Shown: positions 1 to 6,520 of the stretch, one piece after another
How positions within the stretch are numbered: the stretch's first letter is position 1
Layout: every line of letters begins with the position of its first letter
From: Thalassotalea insulae
Lineage (GTDB): Bacteria > Pseudomonadota > Gammaproteobacteria > Enterobacterales > Alteromonadaceae
Length of the DNA stretch: 64,000 bases
Reading direction: 5' to 3'
Assembly (NCBI RefSeq): GCF_030161395.1
Contig: NZ_BSST01000001.1
Coordinates: 558,001 to 622,000, forward strand
The notes under the pieces: model-generated
What the model saw: the letters and a program-made list of their open reading frames with translations, nothing else
Database searches by the model: none
Told to the model about the DNA's origin: nothing
Program-made: the position numbers and the translations under genes

Positions 1-341
1 ACTAAGTCTTTACGGCGCTCTTCTGTTAACGGTGGTAACGGAATACGGATCAAGGTGCCTTGTGATGACGGGTTTAAACCAAGATCAGACGACATAATCG
101 CTTTTTCTACCGCGCCAATCATGGTTTTATCAAATACAGTCACGGCCAACGTTCTTGCATCTGGCACCGAAATATTACCAACCTGATTCAATGGCGTATC
201 TGAGCCATAATATTCAATGGTAATATTATCTAATAAAGACGCATGAGCACGACCTGTTCGGACTTTATTCAAGTTAGATTTTAACGACTCAATACTCTTG
301 CCCATTCTTTGCTGAGCGTCTTGTTTTATTTCATTTATCAC
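1..341 (-). CDS. frr: Ribosome recycling factor (5' part, cut by window edge)
   Basis: This is the N-terminal 113 codons of ribosome recycling factor, which with EF-G splits post-termination ribosomes in the cytoplasm. The translated start (INEIKQDAQQRMGKSIESLK) and the RTGRAHASLLDNI and PLPPLTEERRK motifs are typical of the family. The start is a GTG at 339-341, the only start in frame that fits the family N-terminus, preceded by an AAAGGG Shine-Dalgarno. The gene lies 24 nt downstream of pyrH on the same strand, the usual tsf-pyrH-frr order, so the two are probably co-transcribed. The C-terminus lies outside the window. Confidence 0.95.
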   Translation of the reverse strand, partial: MINEIKQDAQQRMGKSIESLKSNLNKVRTGRAHASLLDNITIEYYGSDTPLNQVGNISVPDARTLAVTVFDKTMIGAVEKAIMSSDLGLNPSSQGTLIRIPLPPLTEERRKDL

Positions 342-365
342 TTTAATAACCCTTTAAAACGTTGA

Positions 366-1109
366 TTATTTATTTAAATTTTCAGCGTGATCAATCGTTG
401 TACCTTCAACCTCTCCCATGATCACCGCTTTTAATGCACCTGACTTATTCATATTAAACACCCGAATCGGCATATTATGATCACGCGCTAAGGTAAACGC
501 CGCCAAATCCATCACTTTTAATTCTTTTTCTAAAACTTCCTGATAAGTTAAATGCTGATATAGCTCAGCATTAGGATCTTTTACCGGATCTGCAGAATAA
601 ATACCATCAACTTTTGTCGCTTTTAATACCGCATCAGCCTCAATTTCAATACCACGTAGACAGGCAGCAGAATCTGTAGTGAAAAATGGATTACCCGTGC
701 CGGCACTGAAGATAACTACACGCCCTGATTTGAGTAAGCTGATAGCTTCAGCCCAGTTATAGGTATCACATACCCCTGCTAAATCGATGGCCGACATTAA
801 ACGGGCATTAACAAAGGCACGATGCAATGCATCACGCATCGCTAAACCATTCATGACTGTTGCCAGCATCCCCATTTGATCACCAACCACACGGTTCATT
901 CCGGCTTCAGCTAATCCTGCGCCGCGAAATAAGTTACCACCACCAATAACTAAACCGACTTGCACACCCATTTCAATCAATTCTTTGATCTCTTGCGCCA
1001 TCCGATCAAGTACCTTTGGATCAATACCAAAGCCTTCATCTCCCATTAGGGCTTCACCACTAAGTTTTAAAAGAATTCGACGATAAGTAGGTTTTGGATT
1101 AACGCTCAT
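366..1109 (-). CDS. pyrH: UMP kinase
   Basis: UMP kinase phosphorylates UMP to UDP with ATP in the pyrimidine nucleotide pathway; the bacterial enzyme is a cytoplasmic hexamer of the amino-acid-kinase fold. The 247-residue product matches the usual family length. Visible motifs are KLSGEALMG near residue 15, GGGNLFRG near 58 and VGDQMGMLATVMN near 76, which form the phosphate- and nucleotide-binding loops. It lies between tsf and frr on the minus strand. A terminator-like hairpin 126 nt upstream of the start and a separate tsf terminator suggest pyrH has its own promoter in 1110-1234 instead of depending on tsf read-through. Confidence 0.97.
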   Translation of the reverse strand: MSVNPKPTYRRILLKLSGEALMGDEGFGIDPKVLDRMAQEIKELIEMGVQVGLVIGGGNLFRGAGLAEAGMNRVVGDQMGMLATVMNGLAMRDALHRAFVNARLMSAIDLAGVCDTYNWAEAISLLKSGRVVIFSAGTGNPFFTTDSAACLRGIEIEADAVLKATKVDGIYSADPVKDPNAELYQHLTYQEVLEKELKVMDLAAFTLARDHNMPIRVFNMNKSGALKAVIMGEVEGTTIDHAENLNK

Positions 1110-1234
1110 AAAATAAACATTCCTATAGGTGTTTAATAGTTCTTAAGATCCTGTTTAAAACAAATTACCGCTCATTGGCATCGTCTCAAACAGTTAAATT
1201 GTTATAAAACCACGTCTTTATTATAAATAATATA

Positions 1235-1262
1235 TAAAAAAACGCAGCCAAAATTAGCCGCG
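1235..1262 (-). terminator. Terminator-like hairpin upstream of pyrH
   Basis: On the minus strand CGCGGC (1257-1262) pairs with GCTGCG (1243-1248, one G-T wobble) around an 8-nt loop and is followed by seven T residues (1236-1242). It lies between the tsf terminator and pyrH, so it would end a short transcript started inside 1263-1430, not the tsf message. Function is inferred. Confidence 0.55.
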
Positions 1263-1354
1263 GCTATTTTAATACGTTTAGCTCGCTATCGAAAGGTAAA
1301 AAAACAAAAATTTCGCCGTTAACCGCTTAAACAGCTATTAACATTGCTCACCTT
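1235..1354 (-). ncRNA. Possible short transcript between tsf and pyrH
   Basis: The minus strand carries a plausible -10 box GATAAT (1361-1366) with only a weak -35, about 100 nt before the hairpin-plus-T-run at 1235-1262. A transcript from about 1354 would be roughly 120 nt. It includes a tiny reading frame MLIAV behind an AGAAGGTG Shine-Dalgarno-like stretch, so it could be a small RNA, a leader peptide or a pyrH attenuator. The remainder of 1110-1437 shows no gene. No known RNA family is recognised. Confidence 0.25.
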
Positions 1355-1437
1355 CTGCAAATTATCATGCACAAATTTGACACTGTCTTCATGCAAGCAG
1401 TTAGAGTATTACTACAATAATATTAAAATACGCGCAT

Positions 1438-1469
1438 AAAAAAAGTCCTGACATTTGTCAGGACTTTTT
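1438..1469 (-). terminator. tsf transcription terminator
   Basis: A near-perfect stem AAAAGTCCTGAC / GTCAGGACTTTT with a 4-nt loop, followed on the minus strand by a T run, lies 20 nt after the tsf stop codon. It also has T residues on the plus strand and may act in both directions. Confidence 0.9.
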
Positions 1470-1488
1470 CAAAGAAAAACAGCTAAAA

Positions 1489-2325
1489 TTAAGACTTAGC
1501 GGCAGCGATTTGTGCTTCAACTTCAGCAGCAAAATCTTCTTCTTTCTTCTCAATACCTTCACCAACTTCTAAACGAACGAAGTTAGAAATAGTGACGCCT
1601 TTTTCTTTCAATACTTCACCAACAGTACGCTTTGGTTCGATGATAAAAGCTTGACCCATTAAAGAAATTTCACCAGTGAATTTCTTCATACGACCAGTCA
1701 CCATTTTCTCAGCGATTTCAGCAGGCTTGCCTTCATTCATCGCGATTTCGATTTGAATGGATTTTTCTTTCTCAACGACATCCGCTGGAACATCTTCAGG
1801 GCTAAGGTATTCTGGCTTACTAGCAGCAACATGCATAGCAACTTGCTTTAAGATTTCAGCATCACCTGAACCTGCAACAACAACACCGATTTTTGCACCG
1901 TGCTTGTAAGAAGATAATGAATCACCTTCAACATATTCAACACGACGAACATTGATGTTTTCACCGATTTTAGCAACTAAAGTAACACGCTTTTCTTCAA
2001 ATTGTGCTTGTAGCTCTTCGATAGAAAGTTTAGTACTAGCAGCTGCGTCAGCAACTTCGTTTGCAAATGCTAAGAAGTTTTCATCTTTAGCAACAAAGTC
2101 AGTTTGACAGTTAACTTCAACTAACACGCCATCTTTAATGATGATTTGACCTTCAGCAGCGATGTTACCCGCTTTTTTAGCCGCTTTCGCTTGGCCAGAC
2201 TTACGCATGTTTTCAATGGCAAGTTCCATATCGCCATCAACTTCTTGAAGCGCTTTTTTACAATCCATCATGCCCGCGCCAGTGCGTTCACGTAATTCTT
2301 TAACTTGTGCAGCAGTAATTGCCAT
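1489..2325 (-). CDS. tsf: Elongation factor Ts
   Basis: EF-Ts is the guanine nucleotide exchange factor that recycles EF-Tu-GDP during translation elongation. The 278-residue product is close to the usual ~283. It begins with the N-terminal UBA-like domain (ITAAQVKELRERTGAGMMDC), which carries the KKAL motif, and has the TDFV motif (NCQTDFVAKDENF, near residue 80) that contacts EF-Tu, followed by the two core subdomains and the C-terminal module. It follows rpsB by 90 nt; an intercistronic hairpin between them may reduce read-through. A strong terminator closes the operon. Confidence 0.97.
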   Translation of the reverse strand: MAITAAQVKELRERTGAGMMDCKKALQEVDGDMELAIENMRKSGQAKAAKKAGNIAAEGQIIIKDGVLVEVNCQTDFVAKDENFLAFANEVADAAASTKLSIEELQAQFEEKRVTLVAKIGENINVRRVEYVEGDSLSSYKHGAKIGVVVAGSGDAEILKQVAMHVAASKPEYLSPEDVPADVVEKEKSIQIEIAMNEGKPAEIAEKMVTGRMKKFTGEISLMGQAFIIEPKRTVGEVLKEKGVTISNFVRLEVGEGIEKKEEDFAAEVEAQIAAAKS

Positions 2326-2356
2326 GAGTTAATTCCTCAAAATTCAAATAAGTGTT

Positions 2357-2391
2357 AAAAAGTTGCCATAACTATCAAGAGCTATGGCAAC
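2357..2391 (-). terminator. Intercistronic terminator-like hairpin between rpsB and tsf
   Basis: GTTGCCATA (2362-2370) and TATGGCAAC (2383-2391) form a perfect 9-bp inverted repeat with a 12-nt loop, and the minus strand continues with five T residues. It lies between the rpsB stop and the tsf start. It may act as a partial attenuator setting the S2:EF-Ts ratio, or simply protect the mRNA end; both are inferences. Confidence 0.6.
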
Positions 2392-2415
2392 CATAAAAGT
2401 ATCAGTTAACCGAGC

Positions 2416-3144
2416 TTATTCAGCTTCAACAAAACCGTCTTTTTCAGCTTGAACAACGATGTCTTTTTCACGACCTTCGATCACTGCATTAGCAGCTGAT
2501 TCTGTGTATAAAGTCACAGCACGAATCGCATCATCGTTACCAGGTACGATGTAATCAACACCATCTGGATTTGAGTTAGTATCAACAACTGAAATTACAG
2601 GGATACCTAGATTGTTTGCTTCTTTAACAGCGATATGCTCGTGATCAGCATCAATGATAAATAAAGCATCAGGTAAACCACCCATGTTTTTAATACCACC
2701 TAAGCTTTTTTCAAGCTTTTCCATTTCACGAGTACGCATTAACGCTTCTTTCTTAGTTAACGCTTCGAAAGTACCGTCAGTCGTTTGCGCTTCTAAGTCT
2801 TTTAAACGTTTGATTGATTGACGAACTGTTTTCCAGTTAGTCAACATGCCGCCTAACCAACGGTGATTAACATAAAATTGATCACATTTGATAGCAGCTT
2901 CTTTAATTGCATCGCTTGCAGCACGCTTAGTACCAACAAATAACACTTTACCTTTCTTAGATGAAACACCTGATAAGAAAGCCAATGCATCGTTAAACAT
3001 TGGAACAGTTTGTTCTAAGTTGATGATATGAACTTTGTCACGAGCACCGAAAATGAATGGCTTCATTTTTGGGTTCCAGTAACGAGTTTTGTGACCGAAG
3101 TGAACGCCGGCCTTAAGCATGTCGCGCATTGATACGTTTGGCAT
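2416..3144 (-). CDS. rpsB: 30S ribosomal protein S2
   Basis: S2 is a primary component of the small ribosomal subunit, bound at the head-body junction near S1. The product has 242 residues and the expected motifs: SMRDMLKAGVHFGHKTRYWNP at the N-terminus, FVGTKRAASDAI, RWLGGMLTNWKT and DTNSNPDGVDYIVPGNDDA. The reading frame is open further upstream, but the ATG at 3144 is chosen because it gives the family N-terminus (MPNVSMRDMLKAG) and has AAAGGA upstream; the 41 extra upstream residues resemble nothing. The gene heads the rpsB-tsf operon. Confidence 0.96.
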   Translation of the reverse strand: MPNVSMRDMLKAGVHFGHKTRYWNPKMKPFIFGARDKVHIINLEQTVPMFNDALAFLSGVSSKKGKVLFVGTKRAASDAIKEAAIKCDQFYVNHRWLGGMLTNWKTVRQSIKRLKDLEAQTTDGTFEALTKKEALMRTREMEKLEKSLGGIKNMGGLPDALFIIDADHEHIAVKEANNLGIPVISVVDTNSNPDGVDYIVPGNDDAIRAVTLYTESAANAVIEGREKDIVVQAEKDGFVEAE

Positions 3145-3300
3145 AATTTTTTCCTTTGGGGTTAAGCGTTCATACATCCAATATATTCGACTCATAACAG
3201 CACGAAATTCGCGCTTGGAGCACCCCGATATATCTTTGCTAGATGTATGTGAGTTTATAATATGCACCTTTCAAGATGCGGTTAAATGCTCAACTTAAGC
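3145..3300 (-). promoter_or_regulatory. rpsB leader and promoter region
   Basis: About 150 nt of minus-strand sequence precede rpsB. A -10-like TATTAT box lies at about 3256-3261 with only a weak TTAACC -35 17 nt away. The leader downstream contains a GC-rich stretch with CGCGAATTTCG, able to form a hairpin. In gammaproteobacteria S2 represses its own rpsB-tsf mRNA through a structured leader; this region is where such an element would sit. The assignment is by position, not by a recognised consensus. Confidence 0.4.
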
Positions 3301-3466
3301 AGCAACACATAAGACATCACTCACCTAAATTCAGCGGCGCACTTTATACCATAAAGCGCAACAATTAACCACAAAAATTTACCCTAAATAAGCAAAAGCA
3401 CTAGGTTTATCTCCCCTAGCAATGGTAAAATCCTGCCATCCATTTATTGCAAAATTATGATTGTTT

Positions 3467-4072
3467 ATGTCTGCAGAACTATTTTTTATTTATGATAGCC
3501 ATTGTCCGTGGAGCTATGCTGCCACTCAACTGGTTAACCGCATCAGTGACGCATTTCCTAAAATGCCCGTAAACTTAATGCATTGCGCTTATTTTGATGG
3601 GGATAACAAGGTATCAAAAGCCACGATTAATGCCGTCAAAGAAGCTAGTAAGGTAAAATTTAGTCCGGACTATTTAACTCATCTGGAAACAAACAAAGAC
3701 TCAACCTTGGCCGCGAATGTTTTGACCTGGGTACAAAGGAAATCCCCTCAAAACAGTCTGGCGCTACTTAACAGCATTCAACAAGCACATTTTGAGCAGG
3801 CAAATCCACTAACCACTAAAGAACAGATATCACCACTTATTGATGAATTAAAACTGTCACCGCCAGCTAAAACATTACAGGCAGAGAAATTGACTAAAGA
3901 TGCAGAATTTGCGTTAGGTGACGTTGAAGAGTTACAAAAAATTATCGGTACTAATGCTATTCCCGCATTATTATTAGCTCAAAATGAAAACCTTGTCTTA
4001 CTCAATCATAATTTATACTTAGCGCAGCCAGAAAAAATCGTTGAAGCAGTCAAACTAGAGTTAGCAAAATAA
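3467..4072 (+). CDS. DsbA-like thioredoxin-fold protein (monothiol CPWS)
   Basis: The 201-residue product looks like the FrnE/DsbA-like oxidoreductase group: a first strand ELFFIYDSHCPWSYAA with the active-site Cys at the helix start, a long helical insertion, and a cis-Pro segment near NAIPALLLAQNENLV. The motif is CPWS, not CxxC, so only one thiol is present at the site; this suggests a glutathione-dependent or isomerase-like role and not dithiol oxidation. There is no signal peptide, so it should be cytoplasmic. ATG 3467 is preferred over the in-frame TTG at 3461. It is divergent from rpsB and appears monocistronic. Substrate is unknown. Confidence 0.75.
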   Translation: MSAELFFIYDSHCPWSYAATQLVNRISDAFPKMPVNLMHCAYFDGDNKVSKATINAVKEASKVKFSPDYLTHLETNKDSTLAANVLTWVQRKSPQNSLALLNSIQQAHFEQANPLTTKEQISPLIDELKLSPPAKTLQAEKLTKDAEFALGDVEELQKIIGTNAIPALLLAQNENLVLLNHNLYLAQPEKIVEAVKLELAK

Positions 4073-4531
4073 TTATTTTGTAGGTCGCCTTAACGTGTGG
4101 TAATCGCATCTGTTCATGCTTTTTATCGCAACAAGTTTGACATCGGTACCTATAGCTAATGCTGTAATAAAAAAATTGTTCATGATCAACGATGTTATTA
4201 TGCAGTAAAATACCTTCTGATCTAATGGTCCATGTTATTCATATTGCCGCAGCACTAAAGAGGGGGTAACGCTTATTTCCCTCTTTAATCTCCCTCAGCG
4301 CACAACTCAGCTTAGCTTACCCGCAGTGACAAACAATAAACAAATACATCGAAAGTACTCACCAAACCAGAACGAAGCATTTTTCTGCATTGCAAATGCG
4401 GAATAAATTAAAGCTGCGCTGCTATCATGGATGTTAGTGAAGTGGCACATGGACTATTATATTCGGGGGTGAAAGGCAAAGCCCTTTTGATGATAACCAC
4501 CGACTGAAGTAGGTGGTTTAATACTGAAAAT
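4073..4531. other. Intergenic region with hairpins and possible transposon relic
   Basis: No intact gene is seen. AAAGAGGG (4257-4264) pairs with CCCTCTTT (4279-4286) and could end the upstream plus-strand gene, though no T run follows. At 4495-4518 an 11-bp stem with one mismatch and a 2-nt loop (AACCACCGACT/AGTAGGTGGTT) resembles the right-end hairpins of IS200/IS605-family elements. Just before it, the plus frame from about 4366 reads FFCIANAE, a stop, then IKAALL, faintly like the C-terminal zinc-finger/NADxNAA region of TnpB. A degraded element end is possible but weakly supported. Confidence 0.35.
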
Positions 4532-4557
4532 AAAAAAGGAGCCAATTGGCTCCTTTT
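4532..4557 (-). terminator. rpsO terminator
   Basis: AAAAGGAGCC and GGCTCCTTTT form a perfect stem around AATT, followed by T residues on the minus strand, 26 nt after the rpsO stop. The symmetric A/T tracts would also allow termination of plus-strand transcripts. Confidence 0.9.
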
Positions 4558-4583
4558 ACTAAAACATTGTAAACAGCGTTTAA

Positions 4584-4853
4584 TTAACGACGTAAACCTA
4601 ATTTGCCGATTAATGCTGTATAACGATCACTGTTTTTACCTTTTAAGTAATCAAGTAACTTACGACGTTGGCTTACCATGCGTAATAAACCACGACGTGA
4701 GTGGTGATCATGGATGTGCTCTTTGAAGTGACCTTGTAAGTGGTTAATTTGTGTAGTTAACAAAGCAACCTGAACTTCTGGTGAACCTGTATCACCTTCT
4801 TTTTGTGCATATTCTGCAACGATTGCAGCTTTTTGCTCAGCAGATAAAGACAT
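4584..4853 (-). CDS. rpsO: 30S ribosomal protein S15
   Basis: S15 is a primary 16S rRNA-binding protein that organises the platform of the small subunit. The 89-residue product has the exact family length and motifs: EYAQKEGDTGSPEVQVALLT, HLQGHFKEHIHDHHSRRGLL and MVSQRRKLLDYLKGKN. It is last in the infB-rbfA-truB-rpsO series on the minus strand, 130 nt after truB, with its own terminator. The 126-nt gap upstream probably carries a promoter and, as in Escherichia coli, an S15 autoregulatory structure, though I could not resolve one. Confidence 0.97.
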   Translation of the reverse strand: MSLSAEQKAAIVAEYAQKEGDTGSPEVQVALLTTQINHLQGHFKEHIHDHHSRRGLLRMVSQRRKLLDYLKGKNSDRYTALIGKLGLRR

Positions 4854-4983
4854 AATATATACCTTAGTTAGTGTTTTAAAATTACCGTCAAGCCAAACAC
4901 TAATTCAGCGAGACGTACAAAAGAGCGCGTATTCTACCAGTAAATTCAGCTTATGCAACCATTAACTGAGGCGTTCGCGCTCA

Positions 4984-5940
4984 TTAGGATAATGCTTCCA
5001 CTACGGTAATACGTTTTGGTGCGACTAAACCATTATCATCAATCGTACCAACGCCGATAAACTCCGCAGTTTGCCCATCATCATTATCAATATAGACCTG
5101 TACTAGTCCTGATAGCGGCGCATTAGCAGTCTGCACAGGATTACCATGGCGCAAGTAATTTGCAGACATCGCGTCAACAAACACTTTAGGCATGTCACCA
5201 CAGGCAGTGTTCATCGGCAATAATAATGGATCTAATAATTCAGATGGCTGTATTTCATGTTCGCTCGCCTGCGCTAATAATTGTTCAAGCTGCTCTATCG
5301 TGACCATTTTATCACGCGGATAACCACCAACAGCAACGCGTCTAAGTTTAGCAACATAAGCACCACAGCCAAGCAGCTCACCTAAATCATCAACAATAGT
5401 ACGAATATAAGTGCCTTTAGAAACATGAATTTCCATTTCCACTTCATCGTGTTCAAAACGCAGCACATCTAGGCGATACACTGTAATATCACGCGCTTGA
5501 CGCGGCACTTCAATGCCTTCTCGAGCATATTTATACAGCGGCTGCCCCTGATATTTCAAGGCAGAATACATCGACGGTACTTGTTTACTGTCGCCACGAA
5601 AACTTTCCAGCGCCTTGTCTAATTCGATCTTGGAAACATTCACTGGCTTTTCCGCTACTACTTCACCGTCAGCATCACTAGTGGTGGTTCGAATACCTAA
5701 CTTAGCAGTCACCTGATAAGTTTTATCAGTATCAAGTAAAAACTGGGAAAATTTAGTGCCTTCTCCTAAACAAATAGGCAGCATGCCTGTTGCTAATGGA
5801 TCCAATGCCCCGGTATGCCCAGCTTTTTGCGCAAAATAAATGCGTTTGACCTTTTGTAAGGCATTATTTGACGACATTTCCAGTGGCTTATCAAGCAATA
5901 ATACCCCGTTAACCGCACGGCCTTTTCTTCTTTTTGCCAT
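4984..5940 (-). CDS. truB: tRNA pseudouridine(55) synthase
   Basis: TruB isomerises U55 in the T-loop of all elongator tRNAs. The 318-residue protein carries NGVLLLDKP at the N-terminus, the catalytic-Asp motif GHTGALDPLATGMLP (Asp near residue 46), KTYQVTAKLG and the SKGTYIRTIVDDLG motif near residue 180, followed by a PUA-like C-terminal RNA-binding domain. It begins 8 nt after the rbfA stop codon, so translation of the two is tightly linked in the same operon. Confidence 0.97.
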   Translation of the reverse strand: MAKRRKGRAVNGVLLLDKPLEMSSNNALQKVKRIYFAQKAGHTGALDPLATGMLPICLGEGTKFSQFLLDTDKTYQVTAKLGIRTTTSDADGEVVAEKPVNVSKIELDKALESFRGDSKQVPSMYSALKYQGQPLYKYAREGIEVPRQARDITVYRLDVLRFEHDEVEMEIHVSKGTYIRTIVDDLGELLGCGAYVAKLRRVAVGGYPRDKMVTIEQLEQLLAQASEHEIQPSELLDPLLLPMNTACGDMPKVFVDAMSANYLRHGNPVQTANAPLSGLVQVYIDNDDGQTAEFIGVGTIDDNGLVAPKRITVVEALS

Positions 5941-5948
5941 TGAAATTG

Positions 5949-6350
5949 TTACTCGCCTTTAGACTCATCATCATCGGTTTTTGTATGCTTGCTTTCGTCT
6001 TCAGCAATCGCTTTATTGACTAAGTTAGTCATACGAACACCTTCTACCATCGATTTGTCATAGACAAAGCGTAACTCAGGCATAATGCGTGCTTTAATAC
6101 GTTTGGCTAATAAGGTTCGAATAAAGCTCGCTGCTTCATTTAGTATTTCAACCGACTTATCAACATTCTGACCTTCTAAGGTAAAGAAAGTGACAAATAC
6201 CTTGGCATAAGCCAAGTCGCGTGTCACTTCAACCGCTGAGACTGTCACCATACCTAAACGCGGATCTTTCACTTCACGCTGAATGATCATAGCCACTTCT
6301 TTTTGAATCTCTTGTCCGACTCTGTCGGTACGAGCAAATTCTCTTGCCAT
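5949..6350 (-). CDS. rbfA: Ribosome-binding factor A
   Basis: RbfA is a KH-domain factor that assists late maturation of the 30S subunit and 16S 5' processing, important in cold growth. The 133-residue product starts MAREFARTDRVGQEIQKEVA, has the family core VKDPRLGMVTVSAVEVTRDL and VRMTNLVNKAI, and a charged C-terminal tail. ATG 6350 is used because it gives the conserved N-terminus and sits behind AGGGG; a longer frame to 6389 has no family support and overlaps a terminator-like hairpin. Confidence 0.95.
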   Translation of the reverse strand: MAREFARTDRVGQEIQKEVAMIIQREVKDPRLGMVTVSAVEVTRDLAYAKVFVTFFTLEGQNVDKSVEILNEAASFIRTLLAKRIKARIMPELRFVYDKSMVEGVRMTNLVNKAIAEDESKHTKTDDDESKGE

Positions 6351-6365
6351 ATATCTAACCCCTAA

Positions 6366-6390
6366 CAAAAACGGAGGCCAAGCCTCCATT
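6366..6390 (-). terminator. Hairpin plus T-run between infB and rbfA
   Basis: On the minus strand GGAGGC (complement of 6384-6389) pairs with GCCTCC (complement of 6375-6380) over a 3-nt loop and is followed by GTTTTTG. It lies 16 nt before the rbfA start, so it could limit infB read-through into rbfA. The T-run is short and interrupted, so partial termination is the likelier reading. Confidence 0.6.
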
Positions 6391-6520
6391 TTCTAATATT
6401 AATACGAGCTATAGCCTAAGAGCGCCGATAATTTTGTCTAGAGCAAAGCTGATACGCGCAGCGTACAAGGGTACGAGAGCATATCCAATGCAGTTATAGA
6501 CAAAAGAATCAAGCAATTAG
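6391..6520 (-). other. infB-rbfA spacer with no recognised gene
   Basis: This stretch contains GAGCTATAGC (6408-6417) and TTAGCTATAA (6517-6526), sharing an AGCTATA core near its two ends, and a relatively GC-rich middle with GTACGCTGCGCGTATC on the minus strand. It is unusually long for a spacer within this operon. No coding frame or known RNA is recognised; it could be a copy of a small dispersed repeat. Confidence 0.3.
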
